From: Polyangia bacterium
Lineage (GTDB): Bacteria; Myxococcota_A; Polyangia; Polyangiales; Polyangiaceae
DNA: 37,970 nucleotides
Direction of reading: 5' to 3'
Assembly: GCA_030426145.1 (NCBI GenBank)
Contig: JAUHZF010000041.1
Span: 1-37,970, forward strand
Shown: positions 17,333 to 25,772 of the stretch, piece by piece
How positions within the stretch are numbered: the stretch's first letter is position 1
Layout: every line of letters begins with the position of its first letter
Translations under genes and position numbers: made by a program
The notes under the pieces: generated by a model
What the model was told of the DNA's origin: nothing
The model's database searches: none
The model's input: the letters and a program-made list of their open reading frames with translations, nothing else

Positions 17333-19009
17333 ATGGCTTTGGCGCGAAAGGTCCTGTGGGGCCTCGGGGGAGCGGCAGCAGCGATGGTCTTCGTCGCGGG
17401 CGGCTGTGGTGATGACGACTGCAAGAAGACGCTGACCTGCCCTTCCGGGACGAGTGGCACAGGCGGAAGCGGCGGCGCCACGAGCTCGTCCTCCTCGGGG
17501 GACGGTGGCGCTACCACCTCGGGCATGGGCGGCATGGGCGCGCCCAACGGCACCGCGTGCACCGATGGTAGCGCGTGCCAGAGCGGAGTCTGCGCCGACG
17601 ACGTCTGCTGTGATGCCGCATGCGAGGGGACATGCGAGAGCTGCAACCTGTCTGGGACCGAGGGAACCTGCACCCCGCACGCCGACGGCGAGGATCCGGA
17701 AAACGAATGCGGCGTCGCGAGCTGCGATGGTGCGGGTGCGTGCCAGGTCGCCAATGCGCTCTGGGGATTCGTGCTCGGCAATGCGCCCAATCAGTCGATC
17801 TCGGCGGTAGCGGTCGATACGAGCAACAACATCTACGTCGCCGGCTCGTTCATGGGTTCGATCACCATCGAGAACACCACCCTCAACGCGGTGGGGAGTA
17901 CCTACACCGACATATTCGTCGCCAAGTTCGCCGCGACGGGCGCGCTCGATTGGGCTGTGAAGTACGGCGACGCCGAGCTGCAAACGGTGAACTACATGAG
18001 CGTTGGGCCACGCGTCTTCATCGGCGGTGACTATCGCGGCGCGCCCACCTTCACCAACACCAGCCTCGCCAACAGCACCCGCACGTCCTGGTACGTCGCC
18101 GCTCTCAATACCACCGATGGCACCGGTACCTGGGCGACCGGCATGCCGGACAACTCCACCACCGGCAACCTCAACCGCAACTACCTCCAAGGTCTCGTAC
18201 ATGCGGGGGCAAACTTCTATGCCACCACACGCTATGGGAACGGCATCACCGGGTTCGAGTACACGCTGCGGCGATACCCGAGCAATGGCGGCTCCCAAGA
18301 GACCAGTGCGGTGGTGGGCGGAAGCGTGACGGCGATGGGGCGCACCGCGAGTGGCAGCCTGCTCATCGGGGGCGGCTTCGGGACCGGCTTCAACGTGCTC
18401 GGTGGAACCGGACTCACCTCGAACGGTGCGACTGACGGCTGGGTGGCCAGGGTGACCGCGAGCCTCAGCGCCACCTGGGCGACCTCTTTCGGCGGCGTCG
18501 ACAGCGAGACGGTGTACGACATCGCGGAGTTGCCAAACGGCGAGATCGTGGCTTCGGGCCACGGGTACGGCGACTTCACGGTGGGCGCAGACAACATCGT
18601 CAATCAGGGCGAGCGTGACGGTTTCGTGGTTCGTCTGTCGTCGTCTGGGGGCATCATGGGCGGCGCAGGATTCGGAGGAACCGGCGACGATTACTTCGAT
18701 GACATCGCCGTGGGGTCCGACCACGTCGTCATCGTCGGCTCGTCCGACGGGCCACTCGACATCGGTGGCCCCCTCCCCGAGGGCGGTGACGACGATGGCA
18801 TCGTCATCAAGCTCGATGCGAGTGATCTCAGCGTGCGGTGGGTCAGGCGCGCGGGAGGGCTGCTGAATCAGCTGCCTAGAGGCGTCGCGGTCGATGCGCT
18901 CGACCGCATTGCGATCGGAGGCATCATCGAAATGGACATGACCTTGGGAGGGCTGCAGCTCCAGTCGGTGGGCAACCAGGACGCGTTCCTGATACAGCTC
19001 ACCCCATGA
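17333..19009 (+). CDS. Lipoprotein with Cys-rich module and SBBP-type beta-propeller repeats
   Basis: A 558-residue secreted lipoprotein. The signal peptide ends in VAGGC (Cys25), and a Gly/Ser/Thr linker follows (about 38-66). A compact Cys-rich module (about 70-125: CQSGVCADDVCCDAACEGTCESC) is of a type common in myxobacterial surface proteins. From about residue 130 to the end, repeats of roughly 45-60 residues alternate segments such as DTSNNIYVAGSFMGSI, DGWVARVTASLSATWATSFGG and DDYFDDIAVGSDHVVIVGSSDG, the signature of SBBP-like propeller blades. Its stop overlaps the ATG of the next gene (ATGA), which is unusual for a surface lipoprotein followed by a cytoplasmic reductase. Binding partner unknown. 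Confidence 0.85.
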   Translation: MALARKVLWGLGGAAAAMVFVAGGCGDDDCKKTLTCPSGTSGTGGSGGATSSSSSGDGGATTSGMGGMGAPNGTACTDGSACQSGVCADDVCCDAACEGTCESCNLSGTEGTCTPHADGEDPENECGVASCDGAGACQVANALWGFVLGNAPNQSISAVAVDTSNNIYVAGSFMGSITIENTTLNAVGSTYTDIFVAKFAATGALDWAVKYGDAELQTVNYMSVGPRVFIGGDYRGAPTFTNTSLANSTRTSWYVAALNTTDGTGTWATGMPDNSTTGNLNRNYLQGLVHAGANFYATTRYGNGITGFEYTLRRYPSNGGSQETSAVVGGSVTAMGRTASGSLLIGGGFGTGFNVLGGTGLTSNGATDGWVARVTASLSATWATSFGGVDSETVYDIAELPNGEIVASGHGYGDFTVGADNIVNQGERDGFVVRLSSSGGIMGGAGFGGTGDDYFDDIAVGSDHVVIVGSSDGPLDIGGPLPEGGDDDGIVIKLDASDLSVRWVRRAGGLLNQLPRGVAVDALDRIAIGGIIEMDMTLGGLQLQSVGNQDAFLIQLTP

Positions 19010-19866
19010 CGACCAAGGTCCTGATCACGGGCGCCAACAAAGGGATCGGCCGCGCGACCGTCGCGGCCGTGCTCGAAGCGCGCGACGACGCCCTCGTGCT
19101 GCTCGGGTCGCGCGACGAAGGCCGCGGGCAGGCGGCGCGGGAGGCCTTGGTCGCCAGAGATGCCACCTGGGCCGAGCGCATCGAGGTGGTGCCCATCGAC
19201 GTCTCGGACGAGGGTTCGGTGAGAGGGGCGGCCGAGGCCGTGAAGTCGCGTCACGGACAGCTCTACGGCGTGGTCAACAACGCGGGCATCGGCCTCGGCG
19301 GCGAGGACCTCCAGACGATCCTCGGAGTGAACACCTACGGACCCAAGCGGGTCTGCGATGCCTTCCTGCCCATGCTGACCGACCGCGTGGTCAACGTCAG
19401 CTCCGCCTCGGGCCCCATGTTCGTCGCGTCATGCAGCGACGACCGGCAGGCGCAGCTCACCGATCCCGACATGACGTGGGAGCGGGTAGAGGCCTTCATC
19501 GCCGACGCGCACGCCGTGAAGGGTGACTTCGCGGGCGCGGGCATGGGAAGTGGCAACCTCTACGGTCTGTCCAAGGCTTGCCTCAACGCCTACACGGTCG
19601 CGCTGGCCCGCAAGCACCCCGAGCTGACCATCAACGCCTGTACTCCGGGGTATATCGCCACCGACCTCACCGTTCCGCGGGCTGAGAGAAGCGGGGTCGA
19701 CCCGGCCTCGATGGGCATGAAGCCTCCCGAGGAGGGGACGCGGGCGAGCCTGCACCTGCTCTTCGGAGAGCCCGGGGGAAGCGGCTGGTACTTTGGCAGC
19801 GACGCTCAACGCAGCCCGCTCGACCGCTACCGGTCCCCTGGTGACCCGCCCTTCCGCGGCGACTGA
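19006..19866 (+). CDS. Short-chain dehydrogenase/reductase, carbonyl-reductase-like
   Basis: A 286-residue cytoplasmic NAD(P)-dependent oxidoreductase. The cofactor motif is TGANKGIG (8-15), followed by NNAG (91-94), catalytic Ser in NVSSASG (130-136), and Tyr186-x-x-x-Lys190 in YGLSK, then PGYIATDL. Between Ser and Tyr it has about 50 residues, longer than in most SDRs. This insert is typical of carbonyl reductases of the CBR1-like group. SRD after the second strand (35-37) suggests NADPH preference, which is inference. The ATG overlaps the preceding lipoprotein stop. The last 30 residues (after YFGSDAQ) look like a tail with little conservation. The substrate is unknown. Confidence 0.9.
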   Translation: MTTKVLITGANKGIGRATVAAVLEARDDALVLLGSRDEGRGQAAREALVARDATWAERIEVVPIDVSDEGSVRGAAEAVKSRHGQLYGVVNNAGIGLGGEDLQTILGVNTYGPKRVCDAFLPMLTDRVVNVSSASGPMFVASCSDDRQAQLTDPDMTWERVEAFIADAHAVKGDFAGAGMGSGNLYGLSKACLNAYTVALARKHPELTINACTPGYIATDLTVPRAERSGVDPASMGMKPPEEGTRASLHLLFGEPGGSGWYFGSDAQRSPLDRYRSPGDPPFRGD

Positions 19867-19937
19867 GCCTCGATTTGCAGCACGAGCCGTTTGGGCGGCT
19901 CGGCCAGCGGGTGTACAAGGTGGGCCGCGGAGGAAGC

Positions 19938-20912
19938 ATGCGGACCCTTCCCATCCTAGCCCTATCGGTGGGCGCTCTCGTCACGCTTTGTGCCGCCCCG
20001 GCGGCGGCGCAGAGCTATCGCACCCACCGGTTCGATCCGGCCCCGGCGGGCGACAGCCTCTTTGGGATCCAGTCGCCCATCACGTCAGGGGCCCGTGACG
20101 AGGACTTTCAGATCCACGGCGGGCTGCTCTTCGACTACGCGTACAACCCGGTCACGCTGAACAGCGAGCTCGGCACCGAGGACCGCCGCAGCATCGTCTC
20201 CGACCAGGCTTTCCTCCACATCGCGGCCAGCATCACCTTCTGGGATCGTGTGACGGTGGGGTTCATCGCCCCCACCGCGCTCTACCAGGCAGGCACGAGC
20301 TACTTCGTCGACGGTGATCTCTACGAAGCGCCCGAGGGGCCCGCATTCGGTGACATCCGCATCAACGCCAAAGGGGCCATCTACGGTGAGCTCCACGGCC
20401 CCTTTCAGTTCGGTGTGGCCAGCTACATCTACGCACCCACTGGCGAGCGTGACTCCTTCGTGGGCGAAGGCTCAGTCCATGGGGGCGTCGAGGCCTTGTT
20501 GGGGGGCGAGTTGTCTCGCTTCTACTGGAACCTCACCGTCGGCCCCCACCTTCGGGAGAAGGACCGCCTCGCCGGGACCGCGCTCGGACCTTCCGTTGGT
20601 TTCGGGATGGCGGCAGGCGCACTTCTCGGCGAGCGCAAGCAGGTTCAGATCGGGCCCGAGACCAAGATCAGCGTGACGCCGAGCGAGACATCGTCTCGGA
20701 ACACCTTTGCAGAGCTGCTATTGGGCGCTAAGTACCGCTTCGCCGAAAACTACGTGCTCGGCGCCGCCGGCGGCCCAGGTCTAACCCAGGGCTTCGGTAC
20801 CCCCGACGTCCGGATGGTCTTTTCCTTCATGTATACCCCCGACGCGCACCGTGACCGGGCCTGTCCGATGACGACGCCCGTCGACTCGCGCGCTGCAGGT
20901 GACAGCCAATGA
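19938..20912 (+). CDS. Outer-membrane beta-barrel protein; barrel of myxobacterial OmpA-like type without OmpA domain
   Basis: A 324-residue exported protein. Its signal peptide (1-24) ends in APAAA before Gln. The rest has alternating hydrophobic strands: GGLLFDYAYNPVTL, DQAFLHIAASITFWDRVTVGFIAPTALYQAG, GDIRINAKGAIYGE, VASYIYAPTGERDSFVGEG, and FAELLLGAKYRF with GGPGLTQGFGTPDVRMVFSFMY. I recognise this as the N-terminal barrel that in many myxobacterial proteins precedes calcium-binding thrombospondin-3-like and OmpA peptidoglycan-binding domains. Here the protein stops after the barrel with a 25-residue hydrophilic tail. ATG at 19938 is chosen for GGAGG four bases upstream and the clean signal peptide; the longer reading from 19875 is rejected. 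The stop overlaps the next ATG. Role unknown, possibly a transport pore. Confidence 0.78.
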   Translation: MRTLPILALSVGALVTLCAAPAAAQSYRTHRFDPAPAGDSLFGIQSPITSGARDEDFQIHGGLLFDYAYNPVTLNSELGTEDRRSIVSDQAFLHIAASITFWDRVTVGFIAPTALYQAGTSYFVDGDLYEAPEGPAFGDIRINAKGAIYGELHGPFQFGVASYIYAPTGERDSFVGEGSVHGGVEALLGGELSRFYWNLTVGPHLREKDRLAGTALGPSVGFGMAAGALLGERKQVQIGPETKISVTPSETSSRNTFAELLLGAKYRFAENYVLGAAGGPGLTQGFGTPDVRMVFSFMYTPDAHRDRACPMTTPVDSRAAGDSQ

Positions 20913-21952
20913 GAAATCCTACCCTTTCGCTCGTCCTTCTTTCGCTCCTTCTGCCCTCCGTCGCCTCCGCCCAGGATGCTGACGACACCGAGTTCATCAT
21001 CGACTCGGAGACCCTGAAGGAGGAAAAAGAAGACAGCCTCGACTGGCGGCTGATCAGCGGAGCCACCTTCACCCTCCAGGACAACAAGAGCGTCGTCGGT
21101 CAGCAGGACGGCACCGCGGTTGGCTTCGGGTTCAAGCTCGACACGGGCATCGACTGGCGCACCGGCGACCACGAGTGGCGAAACAGCCTCGGGGTCCAAG
21201 CGGGCATGACGCGCACGCCGGCGGTCGATCGCTTCGTCAAGTCGCAGGACGTGCTCGACCTCGAGAGCATCTATCTCTACCACATCAACGATTGGTTCGG
21301 CGCCTTCGGCCGGTTTGCCTACAACACCACCATGTTCCGCGGCGCCGACGTTCGGGCCGAGCCTACGAACTACGACATCGAGCAGCTCGACGGGACGACG
21401 CGCGCGCTGCGTGGCATCACCACCCTGAACCTCACCGACCCTTTCCTTCCGTCGCGGTTTCGCGAGTCGCTCGGTCTCTTTGCCCAGCCCTACAAACGGG
21501 AGTTCCTCAACATCGAGACCCGCCTCGGTGGGGGAGCGCGCCAGACCCTCGCCAATGGTCAGCTCGCCATCAACGACGATGAGGAGTCGGCCGACGTGCT
21601 CGAGGTCAAGGAGCTGGACGATGTGCTTCAGGTGGGTGCAGAGGCGGCGGTCGAGCTTTGGGGCAGCTTTCAGGAAAAGAGGCTCGTCTACAAGCTCGCG
21701 GCCGAGGCGATGACGCCCTTCTACAACAACCAGGCCGCTGACTCGGACAAGAGTGCCTTCGAGCTCACCAACTTCAACGCCCGCGCGTCACTGTCGGTGA
21801 AGCTCGTCGAGTGGGCCTCGCTCGACTACGAGTTCGGCGCCATCTACGAGCCGCAGCTCGTCGACCAGGTTCAGATCCGCAACAACCTCCTCCTCACCTT
21901 CGGCTTCGCCACCGGCTCGCCGGAGAAGAAGGAGGAGGCCGCCGCGGAATGA
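20909..21952 (+). CDS. Putative outer-membrane protein, DUF3078-like
   Basis: A 347-residue exported protein with a textbook signal peptide (1-21, SVASA before Gln). The mature N-terminus is acidic (DADDTEFIIDSETLKEEKED). It then shows regular beta-strand alternation: LDWRLISGATFTLQDNKS, VGFGFKLDTGIDWRTGDHEWRNSLGVQAG, DVLDLESIYLYHINDWFGAFGRFAYNTTMF, ARASLSVKLVEWASLDYEFGAIYEP, and VQIRNNLLLTFGF. The pattern of a repeatedly described wild-type barrel with 'WRNSLGVQAG' resembles DUF3078 proteins; the family call is moderate. The start overlaps the barrel gene before it (ATGA) and the stop overlaps tesB (ATGA), so three genes are translationally chained. The protein ends in an aromatic-containing strand followed by a charged tail. 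Confidence 0.72.
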   Translation: MRNPTLSLVLLSLLLPSVASAQDADDTEFIIDSETLKEEKEDSLDWRLISGATFTLQDNKSVVGQQDGTAVGFGFKLDTGIDWRTGDHEWRNSLGVQAGMTRTPAVDRFVKSQDVLDLESIYLYHINDWFGAFGRFAYNTTMFRGADVRAEPTNYDIEQLDGTTRALRGITTLNLTDPFLPSRFRESLGLFAQPYKREFLNIETRLGGGARQTLANGQLAINDDEESADVLEVKELDDVLQVGAEAAVELWGSFQEKRLVYKLAAEAMTPFYNNQAADSDKSAFELTNFNARASLSVKLVEWASLDYEFGAIYEPQLVDQVQIRNNLLLTFGFATGSPEKKEEAAAE

Positions 21953-22845
21953 GCGACGTCCTGTCCGAGCTCGTGAGCCTGCTGGTCCTCGAGCGGCTGG
22001 AGGAGAACCTCTTTCGCGGCCAGAGCCAGGACCTCGGCTGGGGCAACGTGTTCGGGGGCCAGGCGCTCGGCCAGGCCCTCAGCGCGGCCGAGCAGACGGT
22101 GCCCGAGGGGCGGAGCTGCCACTCGTTTCACGGCTACTTCCTGCGCGTCGGTGACGCGAGCAAGCCCATCATCTACGACGTCGAGTCGATTCGCGACGGC
22201 AAGAGCTTCACCACGCGCCGCGTGAAGGCGATTCAGAACGGCCGTCCCATCTTCAGCATGGCGGCGAGCTTTCAGATCGCCGAGCCGGGCTACGACCATC
22301 AGGCCGACATGCCCGATGCGCCTCCGCCGGAGGGCCTGCCCAGCGATCAAGAGCGGGCGAAGAAGTACGCCGACAAGATCCCCAAGGCGTTTCACGATCG
22401 GGTCTTCGCGCCGCGCCCCATCGAGAGCCGCTCTGTCGACGTCTACAACCCCTTCGAGCCCAAGCCGATGGCGCCGACGCGGCGGATCTGGGTTCGGGCG
22501 GTCGCGGAGCTGCCCGACCGCCCGAGTCTGCACCAGTACCTCTTGGCTTACGCCTCCGACTTCAACCTCCTCGGGGCCGCACTTCAGCCCCACGGCGTGT
22601 CGTGGCTTACCCCGGGGATGCAGGTCGCGAGCCTCGACCACGCCATGTACTTCCACCGGCCGTTCCGCTTCGACGAGTGGCTGCTCTACGTGCTGGAGAG
22701 TCCGAGCGCGACCGGGGCTCGAGGGCTCGCCACGGGTCGCTACTACGACCGCGACGGCCACCTCGTCGCGAGCACGGTTCAGGAAGGTCTCATCCGCAAC
22801 CGCAACTGGGACAAGTCAGGCGGGGCGGGGGAGACGAGCGCGTAG
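21949..22845 (+). CDS. tesB: Acyl-CoA thioesterase II
   Basis: A 298-residue double hot-dog thioesterase that hydrolyses acyl-CoA to free fatty acid and CoA in the cytoplasm. The N-terminal hot-dog has LFRGQSQDLGWGNVFGGQALGQAL (21-44) and HSFHGYFLRVGD. The C-terminal one has YASDFNLL, LDHAMYFHRPFRFDEWLLY and STVQEGLIR. Against E. coli TesB the catalytic Asp204 and Gln278 are present at the same numbers, and Ser228 replaces Thr228, a conservative change. ATG at 21949 overlaps the preceding stop; the longer reading to 21811 is the wrong frame for its neighbour and lacks family residues. It may serve lipid turnover for envelope genes upstream or balance the fadNA pathway; both are inference. The 3' 30 bases overlap a convergent small gene. 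Confidence 0.94.
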   Translation: MSDVLSELVSLLVLERLEENLFRGQSQDLGWGNVFGGQALGQALSAAEQTVPEGRSCHSFHGYFLRVGDASKPIIYDVESIRDGKSFTTRRVKAIQNGRPIFSMAASFQIAEPGYDHQADMPDAPPPEGLPSDQERAKKYADKIPKAFHDRVFAPRPIESRSVDVYNPFEPKPMAPTRRIWVRAVAELPDRPSLHQYLLAYASDFNLLGAALQPHGVSWLTPGMQVASLDHAMYFHRPFRFDEWLLYVLESPSATGARGLATGRYYDRDGHLVASTVQEGLIRNRNWDKSGGAGETSA

Positions 22846-23118
22846 GCGCTCGATGTCGGCGAGCTGCTCTTCGGCCACGGCTCGGAGCGCCTGCACGACC
22901 GCCTCGAAGGTGCGGCTCGCATCCTCGCGGTTCATGCGTCCATACCGTCGGAGCAGGGTGCCATCCCGTCGGTAGAGCGAGACGACGTGGTGCCCGCGGT
23001 AGACGCCTCCGGTCGACCAGAGGCTGACCTTGATGCCCGCGAAGGTGACTTCTCGCTCTAGGGTGACGGCGCCCACGTACCCACCAATGTGGCCAGCACC
23101 TGAACGGTTGTCAACCAC
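22816..23118 (-). CDS. Small conserved-looking protein of unknown function
   Basis: A 100-residue protein on the strand opposite tesB, with its 3' 30 bases overlapping the tesB end. I do not recognise the family. The middle looks like a small beta domain (REVTFAGIKVSLWSTGGVYRGHHVVSLYRRDGTLLRRYGRM), and residues 65-95 form an amphipathic, basic helix (ASRTFEAVVQALRAVAEEQLADIERLRARL). Start is GTG at 23118; there is no in-frame ATG before residue 63, and no ribosome site is visible, so the N-terminus is uncertain. It fills what would otherwise be a 326-base gap, and codon third positions are GC-rich like its neighbours. It could bind nucleic acid given the charge, but that is not supported further. 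Confidence 0.6.
   Translation of the reverse strand: MVDNRSGAGHIGGYVGAVTLEREVTFAGIKVSLWSTGGVYRGHHVVSLYRRDGTLLRRYGRMNREDASRTFEAVVQALRAVAEEQLADIERLRARLPRPA
23106..23116. promoter_or_regulatory. Perfect 11-base palindrome at divergent gene starts (possible operator)
   Basis: GGTTG-T-CAACC lies at the very start of the minus-strand small gene and about 55 bases upstream of the XdhC start on the other strand. The position between two divergent genes suits an operator, but a single short palindrome has limited weight. Confidence 0.3.
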
Positions 23119-23171
23119 ATTGTATGCGGATGTGGTATTGCGGCGACGCAGGCGGGCTCTATGATGGGGCG

Positions 23172-24074
23172 ATGTCGCGCGACGAAGCGGACCGAGGGCT
23201 CGCCCTCGAGGGCAGCGCCAGCGTGGTGGCCCTCGCCGAGGAGGTGGTCGCCGTGGTGTCTGGCCGCCGTGGTCGCGCCGCCGCCCTCGCGACGGTGATC
23301 GGTCGCGGCGGCTCGGCTCCGCAGATCGTCGGGGCCAAGCTCCTCTTGCGGGACGATGGTGGTTTCGTGGGCACCGTCGGCGGTGGCGCCATCGAGAAGC
23401 AGGTGCTCGAAGCTTGCCGCAGCTGCCTTCGCGACGGACGCAGCCGCCGCATCAAAGCCAACCTCGTTCGCGACCTCGGCATGTGTTGCGGCGGGAGCAT
23501 GGAGGTCTTCGTGGAGTATCTACAGCCCCAGGTCCGACTCTTCGTCTTCGGCGCGGGTCACGTGTCCCAGGCGCTCGCGCCCATCGCATCTTCGGCGGGC
23601 TTCGCCGTGCACGTCTTCGACGATCGCGAGGAGCTTCTCGAGCATCCCGCTTTTGCCGGCGTCACCACCGACAATCACGACGTCGACGAGCTCGACGCCG
23701 CCTTGCCCGACATCAACGAGCGCGACTACTTGCTCATCATCACCCGCGACCATCGCCGCGATGCCGATGCCCTCGCGGGGCTGATGGTGCGGCCCCACGC
23801 CTACCTCGGCATGATCGGGTCGCAGCGCAAGGTGCATCAGGTGCTGCGCCGGATCCGACGGCGCGCGGAGGAGCGGGGCGAGACGCTGGACTGGTCGCGG
23901 GTTCACGCCCCCATCGGGCTCGACCTCGGCGGGCGTACCCCGGGGGAGATCGCAGTGTCGGCCGTGGCCGAGCTCATCAAGCACCGCCACGGGGGCAGCG
24001 GCGACGCGATGACCATCGTTCCGGATGTGGTGGCCAAGCTCGAGGCCGGCGACGACCTCAGTCCGACGGGCTGA
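23172..24074 (+). CDS. xdhC: XdhC/CoxI-family molybdenum-cofactor insertion/sulfuration chaperone (full length)
   Basis: A 300-residue protein. XdhC-family proteins bind the molybdenum cofactor, receive the terminal sulfido ligand with help of a cysteine desulfurase, and deliver the cofactor to xanthine dehydrogenase-type enzymes. Both family domains are present: the N-terminal XdhC_CoxI region (ALATVIGRGGSAPQIVGAKLLL, GGGAIEKQVLEAC, and the GMCCGG segment with paired Cys) and the C-terminal Rossmann-like domain (LFVFGAGHVSQALAPIA, TRDHRRDADAL, AYLGMIGSQRKV and GLDLGGRTPGEIAVS). ATG at 23172 is preferred; an in-frame ATG at 23124 would add an unusual Trp/Cys-containing stretch. Its 3' 17 bases overlap the convergent sufU. 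A second, split XdhC lies at 25773-26788. No structural molybdoenzyme gene is in the window. Confidence 0.88.
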   Translation: MSRDEADRGLALEGSASVVALAEEVVAVVSGRRGRAAALATVIGRGGSAPQIVGAKLLLRDDGGFVGTVGGGAIEKQVLEACRSCLRDGRSRRIKANLVRDLGMCCGGSMEVFVEYLQPQVRLFVFGAGHVSQALAPIASSAGFAVHVFDDREELLEHPAFAGVTTDNHDVDELDAALPDINERDYLLIITRDHRRDADALAGLMVRPHAYLGMIGSQRKVHQVLRRIRRRAEERGETLDWSRVHAPIGLDLGGRTPGEIAVSAVAELIKHRHGGSGDAMTIVPDVVAKLEAGDDLSPTG

Positions 24075-24486
24075 CGGCCTGCCGTAGGGTCTCCCACGCG
24101 AGCGTCGCGCAGCGACGTCGGGCCGGGAAGGCGCGCACGCCGCGGAGTCGCGCGATGGGGTGGTCCGGGTCGTCGGGCCCATCCTGTTCGCCGGCGACCA
24201 CCGCCTCGAGCCTATCCGCCGAGGTGAGTGCGTGCTCGATGCTCTCGCCTTCGAGGAGCTCGGTCATCATCGAGGCCGAGGCCATGGCGATGGCGCAGCC
24301 GCGCCCCTCGAACCGAAGGGTGACGAGCTGACCGTCTTCTACCACCGCACGCACGGTGACCTTGTCGCCACAGAGCGGGTTGATGGTGGTCGCCTCCGCC
24401 GTCGCCTCCGGAAGCGGCCCCTTGTTGCGCGGGTGCTTGCTGTGCTCGACGATGGCCTGCTTGTAGAGCTCGGTGGGGTCGCTCAT
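24058..24486 (-). CDS. sufU: SufU-type iron-sulfur/sulfur-relay protein
   Basis: A 142-residue protein of the SufU/IscU-like family. SufU accepts persulfide sulfur from SufS; the zinc site is formed by Cys39, Asp41, Cys64 and Cys126, all visible (NPLCGD, GRGCAIAMAS, RRRCATLAW). The stretch between Cys64 and Cys126 has the insertion typical of SufU rather than IscU. The ATG overlaps the SufS stop (ATGA on the minus strand), so the pair is coupled. No SufB, SufC or SufD gene is nearby; the flanking genes are XdhC homologues on both sides. I infer that this pair may supply sulfur for the molybdenum cofactor, perhaps in addition to iron-sulfur clusters. Confidence 0.93.
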   Translation of the reverse strand: MSDPTELYKQAIVEHSKHPRNKGPLPEATAEATTINPLCGDKVTVRAVVEDGQLVTLRFEGRGCAIAMASASMMTELLEGESIEHALTSADRLEAVVAGEQDGPDDPDHPIARLRGVRAFPARRRCATLAWETLRQAVSPSD

Positions 24487-25691
24487 GCGAAGGTCTCCTG
24501 CACGTGCTTCACCCCGTCGACGAGGCGTTCGACCTCGTGTGCGGTGTTGTAGACTGCGAACGACACGCGCGTCGTGGCCGCGATGTCGAAACGATCCATC
24601 ACGGGCTGCGTGCAATGGTGACCGGTGCGCACGGCTACGCCCCTGCCATCGAGCAAGGTGCCCACGTCGTGGGGGTGGATGTCGTCGAGAACGAAAGAGA
24701 CGACCGGCGCCTTGTCGCGTGCCGTGCCGACGATGCGGAGGCCTGGCAGCGTCGACAGTGCCTCCTCGGCGGCTCGGGCGAGCGCCGCCTCGTGGGTGGC
24801 GGCGGCTTCGAGACCTACGCGGTCCAGCCAATCGACCGCCGCGCCCAGTCCGATGACCCCCGCGATGTTGGGCGTGCCGGCCTCGAACTTGTAGGGCAGC
24901 GCATTGAAGGTGGTGCCGTCGAAGCTCACGCTCAAGATCATGTCGCCTCCGCCCTGCCAGGGCGGCATGGCCTCGAGCAGGTCCATTCGGCCGTACAGCA
25001 CGCCCACGCCGGTGGGCCCGTACATCTTGTGGGCACTGAAGGCGTAGAAGTCGCAGCCGAGGGCCTGCACGTCGACGGGGCGGTGGGCTACGGCCTGGGC
25101 GCCGTCGACGACCACCACCGCATTGGCCGCGTGGGCGCGTCGGGCGACCTCGGCCACGTCGTTGATGGTGCCGAGACTGTTGGAGACGTGGGTCACGGCC
25201 ACGATGGCGGGCCCGCTTTCGAGGGCGCGGTCGAGGGCGTCCATGTCGAGCTCCCCCTCGTCGGTGACGGGGAGCTTGTCGACGCGCGCCCCAGTGGCCT
25301 GGGCCACGAGCTGCCAGGGCACGAGGTTGCTGTGGTGCTCCATCTCGCTCACCAGCACGCGATCGCCCGGCGACAAGCGCATGCGCCCGTAGCTCTGGGC
25401 CACGAGGTTGAGGGCGGCGGTGGTGCCGCTGGTGAGGATGACCTCCTCCCGGCGCTCAGCCCCGATGAAGCGCTGGACCCGATCGCGGGCTCCTTCATAG
25501 GCTTCGGTGGCCGCCTGGCTCAGCGTGTGAACCCCGCGGTGTACGTTGGCGCATCGGTGCTCGTAGGCGTCTCGCACGGCGTCGAGCACCGCCCGAGGTT
25601 TGTGCGTCGTGGACGCGTTGTCGAGGTAGGCGAGCTCCTCCCGCGCCAGCGAGGGGAACTCGGCGCGAAGCGCATGGACGTCGAGGGCCAC
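24483..25691 (-). CDS. sufS: Group II cysteine desulfurase SufS
   Basis: A 402-residue PLP enzyme that converts L-cysteine to alanine and passes the sulfur as a persulfide. Visible features are YLDNASTTHKP near the N-terminus, TSGTTAALNL (88-97), SEMEHHSNLVPW (115-126), the Asp in VVVDGAQA, the PLP lysine 222 in SAHKMYGPTG, and the catalytic Cys360 in RTGHHCTQP. The short R-x-G-H-H-C loop is that of SufS-type (group II) enzymes, which usually need SufU or SufE to take the sulfur off, matching the coupled sufU. It is divergent from the split XdhC genes with an 81-base gap. NifS4 serving XdhC in Rhodobacter capsulatus is a known precedent for a desulfurase in molybdenum-cofactor sulfuration. 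Confidence 0.96.
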   Translation of the reverse strand: MALDVHALRAEFPSLAREELAYLDNASTTHKPRAVLDAVRDAYEHRCANVHRGVHTLSQAATEAYEGARDRVQRFIGAERREEVILTSGTTAALNLVAQSYGRMRLSPGDRVLVSEMEHHSNLVPWQLVAQATGARVDKLPVTDEGELDMDALDRALESGPAIVAVTHVSNSLGTINDVAEVARRAHAANAVVVVDGAQAVAHRPVDVQALGCDFYAFSAHKMYGPTGVGVLYGRMDLLEAMPPWQGGGDMILSVSFDGTTFNALPYKFEAGTPNIAGVIGLGAAVDWLDRVGLEAAATHEAALARAAEEALSTLPGLRIVGTARDKAPVVSFVLDDIHPHDVGTLLDGRGVAVRTGHHCTQPVMDRFDIAATTRVSFAVYNTAHEVERLVDGVKHVQETFA

Positions 25692-25772
25692 GGCCTATTC
25701 CTAACATCGGATCGCGGAGGGGCCACGGCGGCCTCTGGCATTCGGCGCTTCTTCGGCCCAAACTCAGGGACC

